Shown here: positions 26,940 through 35,653 of the stretch, in pieces
How the letters are laid out: each line of letters begins with the position of its first letter
Numbering within the stretch: position 1 is the stretch's first letter
From: Halovenus aranensis
GTDB lineage: Archaea; Halobacteriota; Halobacteria; Halobacteriales; Haloarculaceae
Length of the DNA stretch: 64,000 nt
Assembly (NCBI RefSeq): GCF_900100385.1
Contig: NZ_FNFC01000001.1
Span: 248,001-312,000, forward strand
Direction: 5' to 3'
Translations under genes and position numbers: made by a program
Notes under the pieces: model-generated
Database searches by the model: none
What the model saw: the letters and a program-made list of their open reading frames with translations, nothing else
What the model was told of the DNA's origin: nothing

Positions 26940-28313
26940 ATGTCAAGGATACTTGAGGAAAGCGACACGAAATCGACGCGACGAACGTTCCTGCTGGCAA
27001 CCGGTGCAATAGGAACAACAACACTTGCTGGATGTACAGGGGGTGACGACGACGACGATAGCCTGGTAACACACACTCGGGTCGGAGACGGGGACGTCGA
27101 GTTCGACCACTGGACGAGCGCGTTTTACTCTCCCGACGAGGACGAGAGCCTCCAGGCAGAGACTGCGTCTGCGATGCGAGCCCGGTTCGAGGAGTGGGCC
27201 GAGGAGAACCCGGAGTACCAGGCGAATCTGGTCTACCAGTCAGACTTGGACCAGTGGGAGTCACAGCTCGTCACGCGTGCGAGCAGTGGCGAGGCACCGC
27301 CGTCCTCGACGCTCGACTCCATCTGGGTTCCGGACAACCGGGAGTATCTCCAGCCGCTCAACGACTACGTCGACGATGTCGATGACTTCTTTCCGTTCGT
27401 TCGGGAAACCGCGATGGAAGACGGTGACCTCCTCGCAGCGTGGTTTTACACGGGGCTTCGCTGCTTGTACTACCGGACCGACCTTGTCGAGGAGTACGGA
27501 GACGGTGAGCCACCACGCACGTGGGACGACGTGCTAGAAGTTGGCAGTGCGATTGCGGAGGGGGAAGACATAGACGGATTTACCCTCCAGATGAGCGCGC
27601 TAGATACGCTGCCGCTCTTCTGGGGGCAGGGCGGCGAACTGGTCGACGACGACGGTGCGCCGGTGCTGGGTAACGAGGACAACTACGACGCGCTCCTTTC
27701 GACATTCGAGTTCTTCGACGACCTCGTCGAACAGGGGGTTACGCCACAGCGAGTCGGCACCCTCGATGACCCGGCACAGCTCGGCGAGGAGGCGGCAAAC
27801 GGCCAGTCGGCAATGTTCATCGGTAGCAACTCTCGATACCAAATTAGTATCGAGCCAAACGACGACAACCCCGACCGCTGGGATGTCGCGGAGATACCGA
27901 TGCGAGAGGCCGACCAGTTCGCAACCGGTGTCGGCGGCTGGACAGAGGGCGTCTACGCACAGGAGGGAGACGTTGCAGAGGCAGCCAAGTCGTTCGCGGC
28001 AAAAGCCGTCGAACCCGAGACGATGGGTCGGTACTGTGAAGCGGGGTCACAGCTCCCGACCCGAGCTTCTGTCTTCGAGGACGACGACCTGTTCAGTAGC
28101 GATACGTTCAGATTCCAAGACCAGTTCCGAACGTTCCTGGAAAACGGCGTCGCTCGGCCAAGTGCTGCGATATACTTCGAGGCAATCGAAGGAGAGTGGG
28201 TGACAGCAAAAGAACGCGTGTTTACTCGCCAATCCTCGCCGACTGAGGCGGTCGGAACGATGCTCGATAACATCGCCGCAGCGTATGACGGTGATGTTGA
28301 CTATGACATCTGA
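26940..28313 (+). CDS. Extracellular solute-binding lipoprotein (family 1, carbohydrate type)
   Basis: 457 residues from ATG at 26940. Twin-arginine signal STRRTFLLATGAIGTTTLAGC with lipobox Cys at about residue 37, then an Asp-rich spacer and a two-lobe binding protein: VEFDHWTSAFYSPDEDE, MEDGDLLAAWFYTGLRCLYYRTDLVEEYG, and EEAANGQSAMFIGSNSRYQ. The last third (AGSQLPTRASVFEDDD, YFEAIEGEWVTAK) is typical of sugar-binding proteins. It delivers substrate to the two permeases just downstream; the specific sugar is unknown. It overlaps the first permease start by 11 bases. Confidence 0.93.
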   Translation: MSRILEESDTKSTRRTFLLATGAIGTTTLAGCTGGDDDDDSLVTHTRVGDGDVEFDHWTSAFYSPDEDESLQAETASAMRARFEEWAEENPEYQANLVYQSDLDQWESQLVTRASSGEAPPSSTLDSIWVPDNREYLQPLNDYVDDVDDFFPFVRETAMEDGDLLAAWFYTGLRCLYYRTDLVEEYGDGEPPRTWDDVLEVGSAIAEGEDIDGFTLQMSALDTLPLFWGQGGELVDDDGAPVLGNEDNYDALLSTFEFFDDLVEQGVTPQRVGTLDDPAQLGEEAANGQSAMFIGSNSRYQISIEPNDDNPDRWDVAEIPMREADQFATGVGGWTEGVYAQEGDVAEAAKSFAAKAVEPETMGRYCEAGSQLPTRASVFEDDDLFSSDTFRFQDQFRTFLENGVARPSAAIYFEAIEGEWVTAKERVFTRQSSPTEAVGTMLDNIAAAYDGDVDYDI

Positions 28314-29253
28314 CGCTGCGATAGACGACCCTTCGTCGGGGAGTGGCATTCGCCGAACCGTCGGCACCTACGTCGACAGTGTTGTCTCGCGGCCGCTGTT
28401 TTGGCTGTTGCCCGCGCTGCTGTTTATCACCGTCTTCCAGCTGTATCCGGTGTTCGAGGTCTTCCGGATGAGCCTCACCGACATGAGCCTCATAACCTCC
28501 GAGGAATCGTACGTCTGGCTGGAGAACTACCGTCGACTGCTCGGCAGCGAGCGGTTTTATTCGACGCTCAGGGTCACCGGCCTCTACTCGATTGCGAGTA
28601 TCATACTCCAGATTGGGCTCGGACTCGGACTGGCACTCGCTATCGACTACGGCGTCAGGCGGGGGCTGCGTGGCCCACTGTTCACTCGTGTCGTCGTCCT
28701 CAGCGCCTGGATTGTCCCGGGAATCATCATCGGCCTGGTCTGGAAAATCATGCTCTTAGAGACAAACGTCGGCGTCGTCAACAACGCACTGGGACGGCTG
28801 GGATTCGGTATCGTCCCGTTCCTTTCGGATGCACAGATTGCTGTGGTTTCGGTCATCACCGCCGGGGCCTGGCGTGGCACCGCGTTCTCGATGATTATGT
28901 TCTATGCCGGCCTCAAGCGCGTCCCAGACGAACTGTACCGGGCCGCGAAAATAGACGGGGCAGGGCCATTGGCCCGGTTTCGGTATGTCACACTGCCACA
29001 GCTCAAGTCGGTGGTCTTCGTCGTGACCATCCTCGTGACCATTTACTCGCTGAACTCCTTTGACCTCATCTTCGCGCTGACCAACGGCGGTCCCGGTCGC
29101 GCGACGGAGGTCATCGCACTCTCGATGTACAAGTCGGCGTTCAACAGCTACGAGATGGGGATGGCCGCCGCGACGGCAGTCGTCTTGCTGATGGTAACTT
29201 TGGTCGTCACTGCCGTGTACTTCCGCCTTTTCGACATCAGTGAGGAGATATAG
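28303..29253 (+). CDS. Sugar ABC transporter permease (MalF/UgpA type)
   Basis: 316 residues from ATG at 28303, overlapping the end of the binding-protein gene. Six membrane helices start with LFWLLPALLFITVFQLYPVF; the EAA loop DELYRAAKIDGAGPLARFRYVTLPQL contacts the ATPase. It forms the translocation channel with the next gene product. Its stop TAG ends one base before the next ATG. Confidence 0.95.
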   Translation: MTSDAAIDDPSSGSGIRRTVGTYVDSVVSRPLFWLLPALLFITVFQLYPVFEVFRMSLTDMSLITSEESYVWLENYRRLLGSERFYSTLRVTGLYSIASIILQIGLGLGLALAIDYGVRRGLRGPLFTRVVVLSAWIVPGIIIGLVWKIMLLETNVGVVNNALGRLGFGIVPFLSDAQIAVVSVITAGAWRGTAFSMIMFYAGLKRVPDELYRAAKIDGAGPLARFRYVTLPQLKSVVFVVTILVTIYSLNSFDLIFALTNGGPGRATEVIALSMYKSAFNSYEMGMAAATAVVLLMVTLVVTAVYFRLFDISEEI

Positions 29254-30141
29254 ATGGCGGGGCGCACTGACACCACGTTCGGCGGTGCTCGACTGGATGT
29301 CTCCTGGTCGCAGATTCGCCGGTACTGCTACGATGGGGTCACCTACCTCGTCTACGGGCTGGCGGTACTCTTTTTCCTGTTCCCGGTACTGTGGGTCATC
29401 TCACTCAGCCTGCGGACCGAGGGCGCAGTGTACACGTCGCTCGAGTTGCTTCCGAGCAACCCGTCGTTGGACTCGTACCGAGAGGTCCTCGACAGCGGGC
29501 TGCTCCGCTGGATGCGAAACACCCTGTTCGTCGCCGTTCTCTCGGTCACTGGCATCCTCCTCGTGACGACGCCAGCTGCCTACGGGTTCTCCCGGTTCAG
29601 ATTCCGCGGGCGGCGGTCGCTCCTCCTGGCCGTGTTGGGGTTTCAGATGATTTCGCCGATTGTGATTGTGTTGCCGCTGTACGATATCATGCGAACGCTC
29701 GGACTAACTGAGAGTCACACAGGGCTTATCTTGCTGTACATTGGTCTCCAAATTCCGTTTTCGCTGTGGCTGTTAAAGGGGTATTTCGACACGATTCCCA
29801 CAGAGCTCGACAAGGCTGCGCGTATCGACGGCTGTAACCGCCTCCAGACGCTCCGGTACGTGCTGTTGCGGCCGGTAATGCCGGGAATCGCCGTCGTTGC
29901 CATCTTCAATTTTGTGTTGACCTGGTCTGAGTTCGTGATGGCGTATACGATGCTCAGCCCCGGCGGGGAGGACCTGTACACGCTCTCGATGGGCATCTAC
30001 GTGTTCGACAACCAGTTGGCCACACAGTGGACCAACATCGCTGCCGCTGCTGTCATTGGTATCGTCCCGATAGTCATCTTCTTCGTTGCGTTACAGCGGT
30101 ACTTCGTTCGCGGACTCACCGACGGAGCTGTCAAGGGATAA
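29254..30141 (+). CDS. Sugar ABC transporter permease (MalG/UgpE type)
   Basis: 295 residues with six membrane helices (YLVYGLAVLFFLFPVLWVISL first) and the EAA loop IPTELDKAARIDGCNRLQTLRYVLLRPVMPGI. A strong purine ribosome site GAGGAGAT (29242-29249) inside the end of the preceding gene explains coupled translation. Partner of the upstream permease. Confidence 0.95.
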   Translation: MAGRTDTTFGGARLDVSWSQIRRYCYDGVTYLVYGLAVLFFLFPVLWVISLSLRTEGAVYTSLELLPSNPSLDSYREVLDSGLLRWMRNTLFVAVLSVTGILLVTTPAAYGFSRFRFRGRRSLLLAVLGFQMISPIVIVLPLYDIMRTLGLTESHTGLILLYIGLQIPFSLWLLKGYFDTIPTELDKAARIDGCNRLQTLRYVLLRPVMPGIAVVAIFNFVLTWSEFVMAYTMLSPGGEDLYTLSMGIYVFDNQLATQWTNIAAAAVIGIVPIVIFFVALQRYFVRGLTDGAVKG

Positions 30142-30144
30142 TTC

Positions 30145-31281
<1,137 letters not shown>

Positions 31282-31411
31282 CTGCGAGCCGAACAATCCA
31301 GAGCTACCCTCACACAGGGTGGCCGAGTACAGCGTCAGTCCGCCCGCTGTGAATTGCGTCAGGGCGGTAACGACGGTGAGCTACCCGATAACGCTCTGAC
31401 CCCACGGTGTT

Positions 31412-32395
31412 TCACCCCTCGGTGGCTGTGCCAGACAGGCGACGTTTCGACAGCGAGGGCTCCGGGTCGGTGTCGATGAACGCGGCAGCACGCATCGTCC
31501 GTTCGAGCACCGTGAGAATCCGTCCGAGACAGGAACCGTCGACCCGATGCTGCCAGCTCTCGTACGGTCCGAGCCGGTCGACCCGGGCAACCATGCGACA
31601 GAGCAGCAGTATCTTCAGCGCCCGGATGCGCTTGACAGCCAACGATGAAATCCCGTACGCCTCCCTGAACTCCGAGAGAACTGCCTCCGTCGACATCGAG
31701 AGCAGTGGCTCGAACAACTGGAACACCCACAGCTCCGCCTTCGAAACGTCGAAACACACGTCAGAGCAACCAGCCGTCTCCCAGTCGACGAGGACACACG
31801 TCTCTGTTGCAAATCTGATGTTATCGACGGTCACATCGCCGTGAATCACGCCGCTTTCGGGCACTGTTTCCCGCAGTGCATCCGCGACAGCGGGGAGAAT
31901 ACCGGGCAGACGCCGGTGTGGCGCCTGCTGAAGCTCACTGAGCGTGTCGAACAACATCGACGGTGCCAGACGCTCGGGCGGTGGATACGTTTCGTTGGAC
32001 TGTCCCCAGCTATCGGCGGCTTCAATCTCTGTATGGACACGGGAGAGCGTCTCGCCGAGCGTCCTCGCTACCTTCCGCTCCCACGCTGGAGTCCCCCATC
32101 GCTCTGTGTTTTCGACCCGCTCGAACACGATGTACGGATACGAGTCTGCAACGCCCGACTGATGCAGGCCCGGTACGAACTCGAACCCCTGTATCGAGGT
32201 GACGACGGGCGCTTCGTATCCGTTCTCTCCTTGCCCCCGTCCGCCGTCTGCGTAAACCTTCAGAATGTATCTGGTCTCGGTGTCGTCAACGACGACGAAC
32301 GTCTCGTGGCGGTCTCCCTCCGTCACGCGCTCGATAGGTTCGTACGCCGCGAGTTCCGTTTCCAGAACTGTCGAGACGGGGTTGGGCAGTTTCAC
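31412..32395 (-). CDS. APH-fold phosphotransferase (small-molecule kinase)
   Basis: 327 residues, GTG start at 32395. HETFVVVDDTETRYILKVYAD contains the ATP-binding Lys, VIHGDVTVDNIRF the Brenner catalytic loop (HGDxxxxN), and CVLVDWETAGCSD the metal-binding Asp, so the aminoglycoside-phosphotransferase fold is complete. Such kinases act on antibiotics, choline, homoserine or sugars. It faces the ABC importer tail-to-tail, so a role in phosphorylating an imported sugar is a possibility, not shown. An AT-rich stretch (32396-32413) just upstream holds TATA-like sequence. Confidence 0.88.
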   Translation of the reverse strand: MKLPNPVSTVLETELAAYEPIERVTEGDRHETFVVVDDTETRYILKVYADGGRGQGENGYEAPVVTSIQGFEFVPGLHQSGVADSYPYIVFERVENTERWGTPAWERKVARTLGETLSRVHTEIEAADSWGQSNETYPPPERLAPSMLFDTLSELQQAPHRRLPGILPAVADALRETVPESGVIHGDVTVDNIRFATETCVLVDWETAGCSDVCFDVSKAELWVFQLFEPLLSMSTEAVLSEFREAYGISSLAVKRIRALKILLLCRMVARVDRLGPYESWQHRVDGSCLGRILTVLERTMRAAAFIDTDPEPSLSKRRLSGTATEG

Positions 32396-32578
32396 GATAT
32401 ATTACTATATAGCTGCACTGTGATAACCAGTCTGTTCGATGGCAGGCTGTGTGTCTGTCACGCTGCCTTGCTCGGGTGGAGCCGACCGGTGCCAGTCGGG
32501 AAACGGTCCGATAGTATTTCGTAACCGAACGCCGCCCGGCTCCGGTATCTCGTTATGATTATCGAACAGGACGGCTGT

Positions 32579-32589
32579 GGATTTAACAG
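32579..32589 (+). promoter_or_regulatory. TATA box of thrC
   Basis: GGATTTAACAG centred 28 nt before the ATG at 32612 selects this start over the in-frame ATG at 32555. Confidence 0.5.
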
Positions 32590-32611
32590 TCCGAGGCACC
32601 ACCGTCCGGCT

Positions 32612-33814
32612 ATGTACACCGACGGCGAGACCACTGGCACAGTCGTCTCACATCTCACCTGTCGCTCCTGTGGCGCGACCTACGACCTCGACCTCACCGA
32701 CTTCCCCTGTCGGGAGTGTGGTGGGATTCTCGACCCCAAATACGACTACGACGCCCTCGATATCACGCCAGAGGAGTGGGCTGCTCGTGGCGACTCGATG
32801 TGGGACTACCGAGAGCTGTTGCCGGTCCGAGACCCCGACGCTATCGTCTCGATGGGCGAAGGAGCGACGCCGCTCGTCGACGCGCCGGGACTAGCAGACG
32901 ACCTCGGCATTGACAGCCTCTGGTTCAAAGACGAGGGCCAGAACCCGACGAACACGTTCAAAGACCGGGGGCAGGCCGCTGCAGTCTCGTGTGCCAACGA
33001 GCAGGACGTCACTGACGTTGCGCTCAATTCCGCCGGCAACGCCGGCCAGTCGGCAAGTGCCTACGCCGCCCGCGCGGGCATGGACTGTCACGTCTTTCTC
33101 AACCATCAGGCGGGGCCGGTGAAGAAGGACCTCGTGCGCGCACACGGCGCGAACCTCCATCTTAGCGACGGAAAAATCGGCGACGCCGGCGCTGCTTTCA
33201 CCGAGGCCCGCGAGGAACACGGCTGGTACTCGGTCAAGACCTTCCAGACGCCGTACCGCCACGAGGGCAAGAAGACAATGGGCTACGAGGTGTTCGAGGC
33301 CTTCGACTGGGAGGCTCCGGACCACATCGTCTACCCGACCGGCGGCGGCGTTGGCCTCATCGGCATCTGGAAGGCCTACCAAGAACTCCGGGAACTCGGC
33401 TGGCTGGCTGAGGACCCGCCGAAGCTCCACGTCGCCCAGACCAGCGGCGCGGCGCCAGTCGTCGAGGCAATCGAGGCGGGCAGACAGGAACACGAGCCGT
33501 GGGACGACCCCGACAGCATCGCTCGCGGCGTCGAGATTCCCGACCCCGGGGCGTCGCCGTGGATGCTGGAAGCCGTCTTCGAGTCCGGCGGCACGGGCGT
33601 CGCCGTTTCTGACGAGGACGCGTTCGACGCGTCGCTGGTCGCCGCCCGACAGGCCGGTGTCGAGATGTGTGTCACCTCCGCTGTCGCTCTTGCCGGCACG
33701 ATGGAACTCGCCGCAGAGGGTGTTTTCGGACCCGACGAGAGCGTCGTCGTCATCAACACCGGTGCCGGTGCGAAGACGGCCTCGAAAATCGGCAAACACG
33801 CCAAGTCGCGATAG
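32612..33814 (+). CDS. thrC: Threonine synthase
   Basis: 400 residues from ATG at 32612. A zinc-ribbon lead (LTCRSCGATYDLDLTDFPCRECGG) precedes the PLP fold type II domain: NPTNTFKDRGQAAA with the Schiff-base Lys, NSAGNAGQSASAYAARAG, and YPTGGGVGLIGIWKAY for the phosphate. It converts O-phosphohomoserine to threonine. A TATA box 28 nt upstream supports the start. Confidence 0.96.
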   Translation: MYTDGETTGTVVSHLTCRSCGATYDLDLTDFPCRECGGILDPKYDYDALDITPEEWAARGDSMWDYRELLPVRDPDAIVSMGEGATPLVDAPGLADDLGIDSLWFKDEGQNPTNTFKDRGQAAAVSCANEQDVTDVALNSAGNAGQSASAYAARAGMDCHVFLNHQAGPVKKDLVRAHGANLHLSDGKIGDAGAAFTEAREEHGWYSVKTFQTPYRHEGKKTMGYEVFEAFDWEAPDHIVYPTGGGVGLIGIWKAYQELRELGWLAEDPPKLHVAQTSGAAPVVEAIEAGRQEHEPWDDPDSIARGVEIPDPGASPWMLEAVFESGGTGVAVSDEDAFDASLVAARQAGVEMCVTSAVALAGTMELAAEGVFGPDESVVVINTGAGAKTASKIGKHAKSR

Positions 33815-33888
33815 CCTGAGGGCACCGATGCGTGTCGTCGGAGCCGAGTGACAACCTCTATTGAGTCCCGTCTGGAAGTTGCGTGCGA

Positions 33889-34713
33889 ATGTCTGGGGGC
33901 ACGGACGACAATCGGGAGACAACGAGAGTATCGACCAGACGGGCGATTCTGGCGACTGCGGGCGTCGCCGTCTCGACGACACTCACAGGCTGTCAAGGTG
34001 ACGGTTCTGATGGAAACGACAGCGCCGCCGAAGACACCGAGGACGACGGCGGGGAGCCAGCGCCGCTCGACCCGCCGACCGGAACTAGCGAGGACGGCAT
34101 CGACGATACGGCAGCGCTCGTCGATGCGACGCGGGAGGCACTGACTGAAAACGGCTACGCGCTCGAACAGGAACTAGTCAACACCGCCGACGGCGAACAG
34201 ACGCTTGGCGTCACCCAGCGGCGGCGAAGCAACCTGGAAGCCGAGCGACGCCTCCTCGTATTCGACGCCGCCTCCGAGACGAATCGGCTCTATATCGAGA
34301 ACGGGACACAACACGTTCAAGCCACAGCCAACGGTGAGACGACCACCAGAAGCAACGAGTTTCAGGACGACTTCGCAGAGACGCATCCGCCGGAGATGCT
34401 CGACGGCGGCGAGAGCCTCGGCGGCATCCTCCGGACAGGGACCTACGTCCCGAGCGAGACGGTCCGACGGAACGGCCGCCGACTGCTTCGGTTCGACCTC
34501 GACACTCCCGACGAGTCCAGTGTGTCAGGGACGGTGACCGACGCGAGCGGGACGGTCTTCGTCGACGGCGAGAGCGTCGTTCACGACGCCAGCAGGCATC
34601 TCGAAATCGAGGACGAGGACGGTCGGACGGTCACAGTCGACCAGTCTTTCCTCATCACCCAACTCGGCGACGTTACCGTCGAGCGACCGGAGTGGGTCGA
34701 GAGCGACAGTTGA
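33889..34713 (+). CDS. Tat-exported lipoprotein of unknown function
   Basis: 274 residues from ATG at 33889 (a GTG two codons earlier is an alternative). STRRAILATAGVAVSTTLTGC is a twin-arginine lipoprotein signal; an acidic spacer (residues 40-65) follows. The mature part contains RRRSNLEAERRLLVFDAASETNRLYIENGT, consistent with the DUF7537-like haloarchaeal lipoproteins; I assign the family only tentatively. It would be anchored outside the cell. No partner is evident among its neighbours. Confidence 0.82.
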   Translation: MSGGTDDNRETTRVSTRRAILATAGVAVSTTLTGCQGDGSDGNDSAAEDTEDDGGEPAPLDPPTGTSEDGIDDTAALVDATREALTENGYALEQELVNTADGEQTLGVTQRRRSNLEAERRLLVFDAASETNRLYIENGTQHVQATANGETTTRSNEFQDDFAETHPPEMLDGGESLGGILRTGTYVPSETVRRNGRRLLRFDLDTPDESSVSGTVTDASGTVFVDGESVVHDASRHLEIEDEDGRTVTVDQSFLITQLGDVTVERPEWVESDS

Positions 34714-34758
34714 GTGCAGAGCAGTACCCATTACTATCTTCGGCACAACCTCTCGGTC

Positions 34759-35556
34759 ATGGAACTCGACCTGCCAGCGCTCGGTCTCGGCACGTCAGGC
34801 AACACAGACCCGGATACCTGCCGGGAGACTGTCGCCGACGCGCTCGATATGGGGTATCGTCACGTCGACACGGCACAGATGTACGACAACGAGCGGGCAG
34901 TCGGCGCGGGTATCCGGGAGAGCAGCGTCGACCGCGAGGACGTCGTCGTCGCGACGAAAATCCTCCCCGAGAATCTCGCCTACGAAGACGCTCTCTCGAC
35001 GGCCGAGGAGAGTCTCGACCGCCTGGGACTCGACTACGTCGACCTGCTCTATGTCCACTGGCCGATGCGGGCCTACGACCCCGAAGAGACGCTACAGGCG
35101 ATGGATGAACTCCGTGAGGCCGGGCTGACCCGCCACGTCGGCGTCTCGAATTTCACACCCGCGTTGCTCGACGAGGCTCGGGACCTTCTGGACGCTCCCA
35201 TCGTGGCCCATCAAGTCGAGTGTCACCCCCTGCTCCAACAGGACGAACTCCGGGAGTACGCCCGAGAGTACGACCATAGCCTCGTCGCCTACTGCCCGCT
35301 CGGGCAGGCCTCAGTCACACACCCCGTACTTGAGGAAATTGCTGACAAACACGACACGTCGGTGCCGCTGGTCTCGCTCGCCTGGGGACTCGCACAGGAG
35401 TCGGTCGTCCCGATACCCAAGGCGACCGGCGACCACGTCCGCGAGAACTGGGGAGCACGCTCGATTCGGCTGGACGAGGACGACCTCGACCGCATCGCCG
35501 GCATCGAGGAACGCGAGCGCCTGCTCGACCCCGACGACGCGGCCTGGAACCGATAG
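34759..35556 (+). CDS. Aldo/keto reductase
   Basis: 265 residues from ATG at 34759. GYRHVDTAQMYDNERAVG supplies the catalytic Asp and Tyr, VVVATKILPEN the Lys, YVDLLYVHWPM the His, and VPIPKATGDHVREN the NADPH-binding loop. Together they give the Asp-Tyr-Lys-His tetrad of family AKR5-like enzymes. Its substrate cannot be named. Confidence 0.93.
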   Translation: MELDLPALGLGTSGNTDPDTCRETVADALDMGYRHVDTAQMYDNERAVGAGIRESSVDREDVVVATKILPENLAYEDALSTAEESLDRLGLDYVDLLYVHWPMRAYDPEETLQAMDELREAGLTRHVGVSNFTPALLDEARDLLDAPIVAHQVECHPLLQQDELREYAREYDHSLVAYCPLGQASVTHPVLEEIADKHDTSVPLVSLAWGLAQESVVPIPKATGDHVRENWGARSIRLDEDDLDRIAGIEERERLLDPDDAAWNR

Positions 35557-35653
35557 CGGATGCTGTGGCTGGTTTGGGGTAGTATCACTGCCTGTCGTCG
35601 ATTCGAACGCCGTCTTGCTGTGATAGCTCCGGAAGCTCCCGGCCAGCCGGCAG

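Noticed and set aside
31841-32524. 227-codon plus-strand frame opposite the APH-type kinase
   Set aside because: Shadow frame; the minus strand has the kinase catalytic loop.
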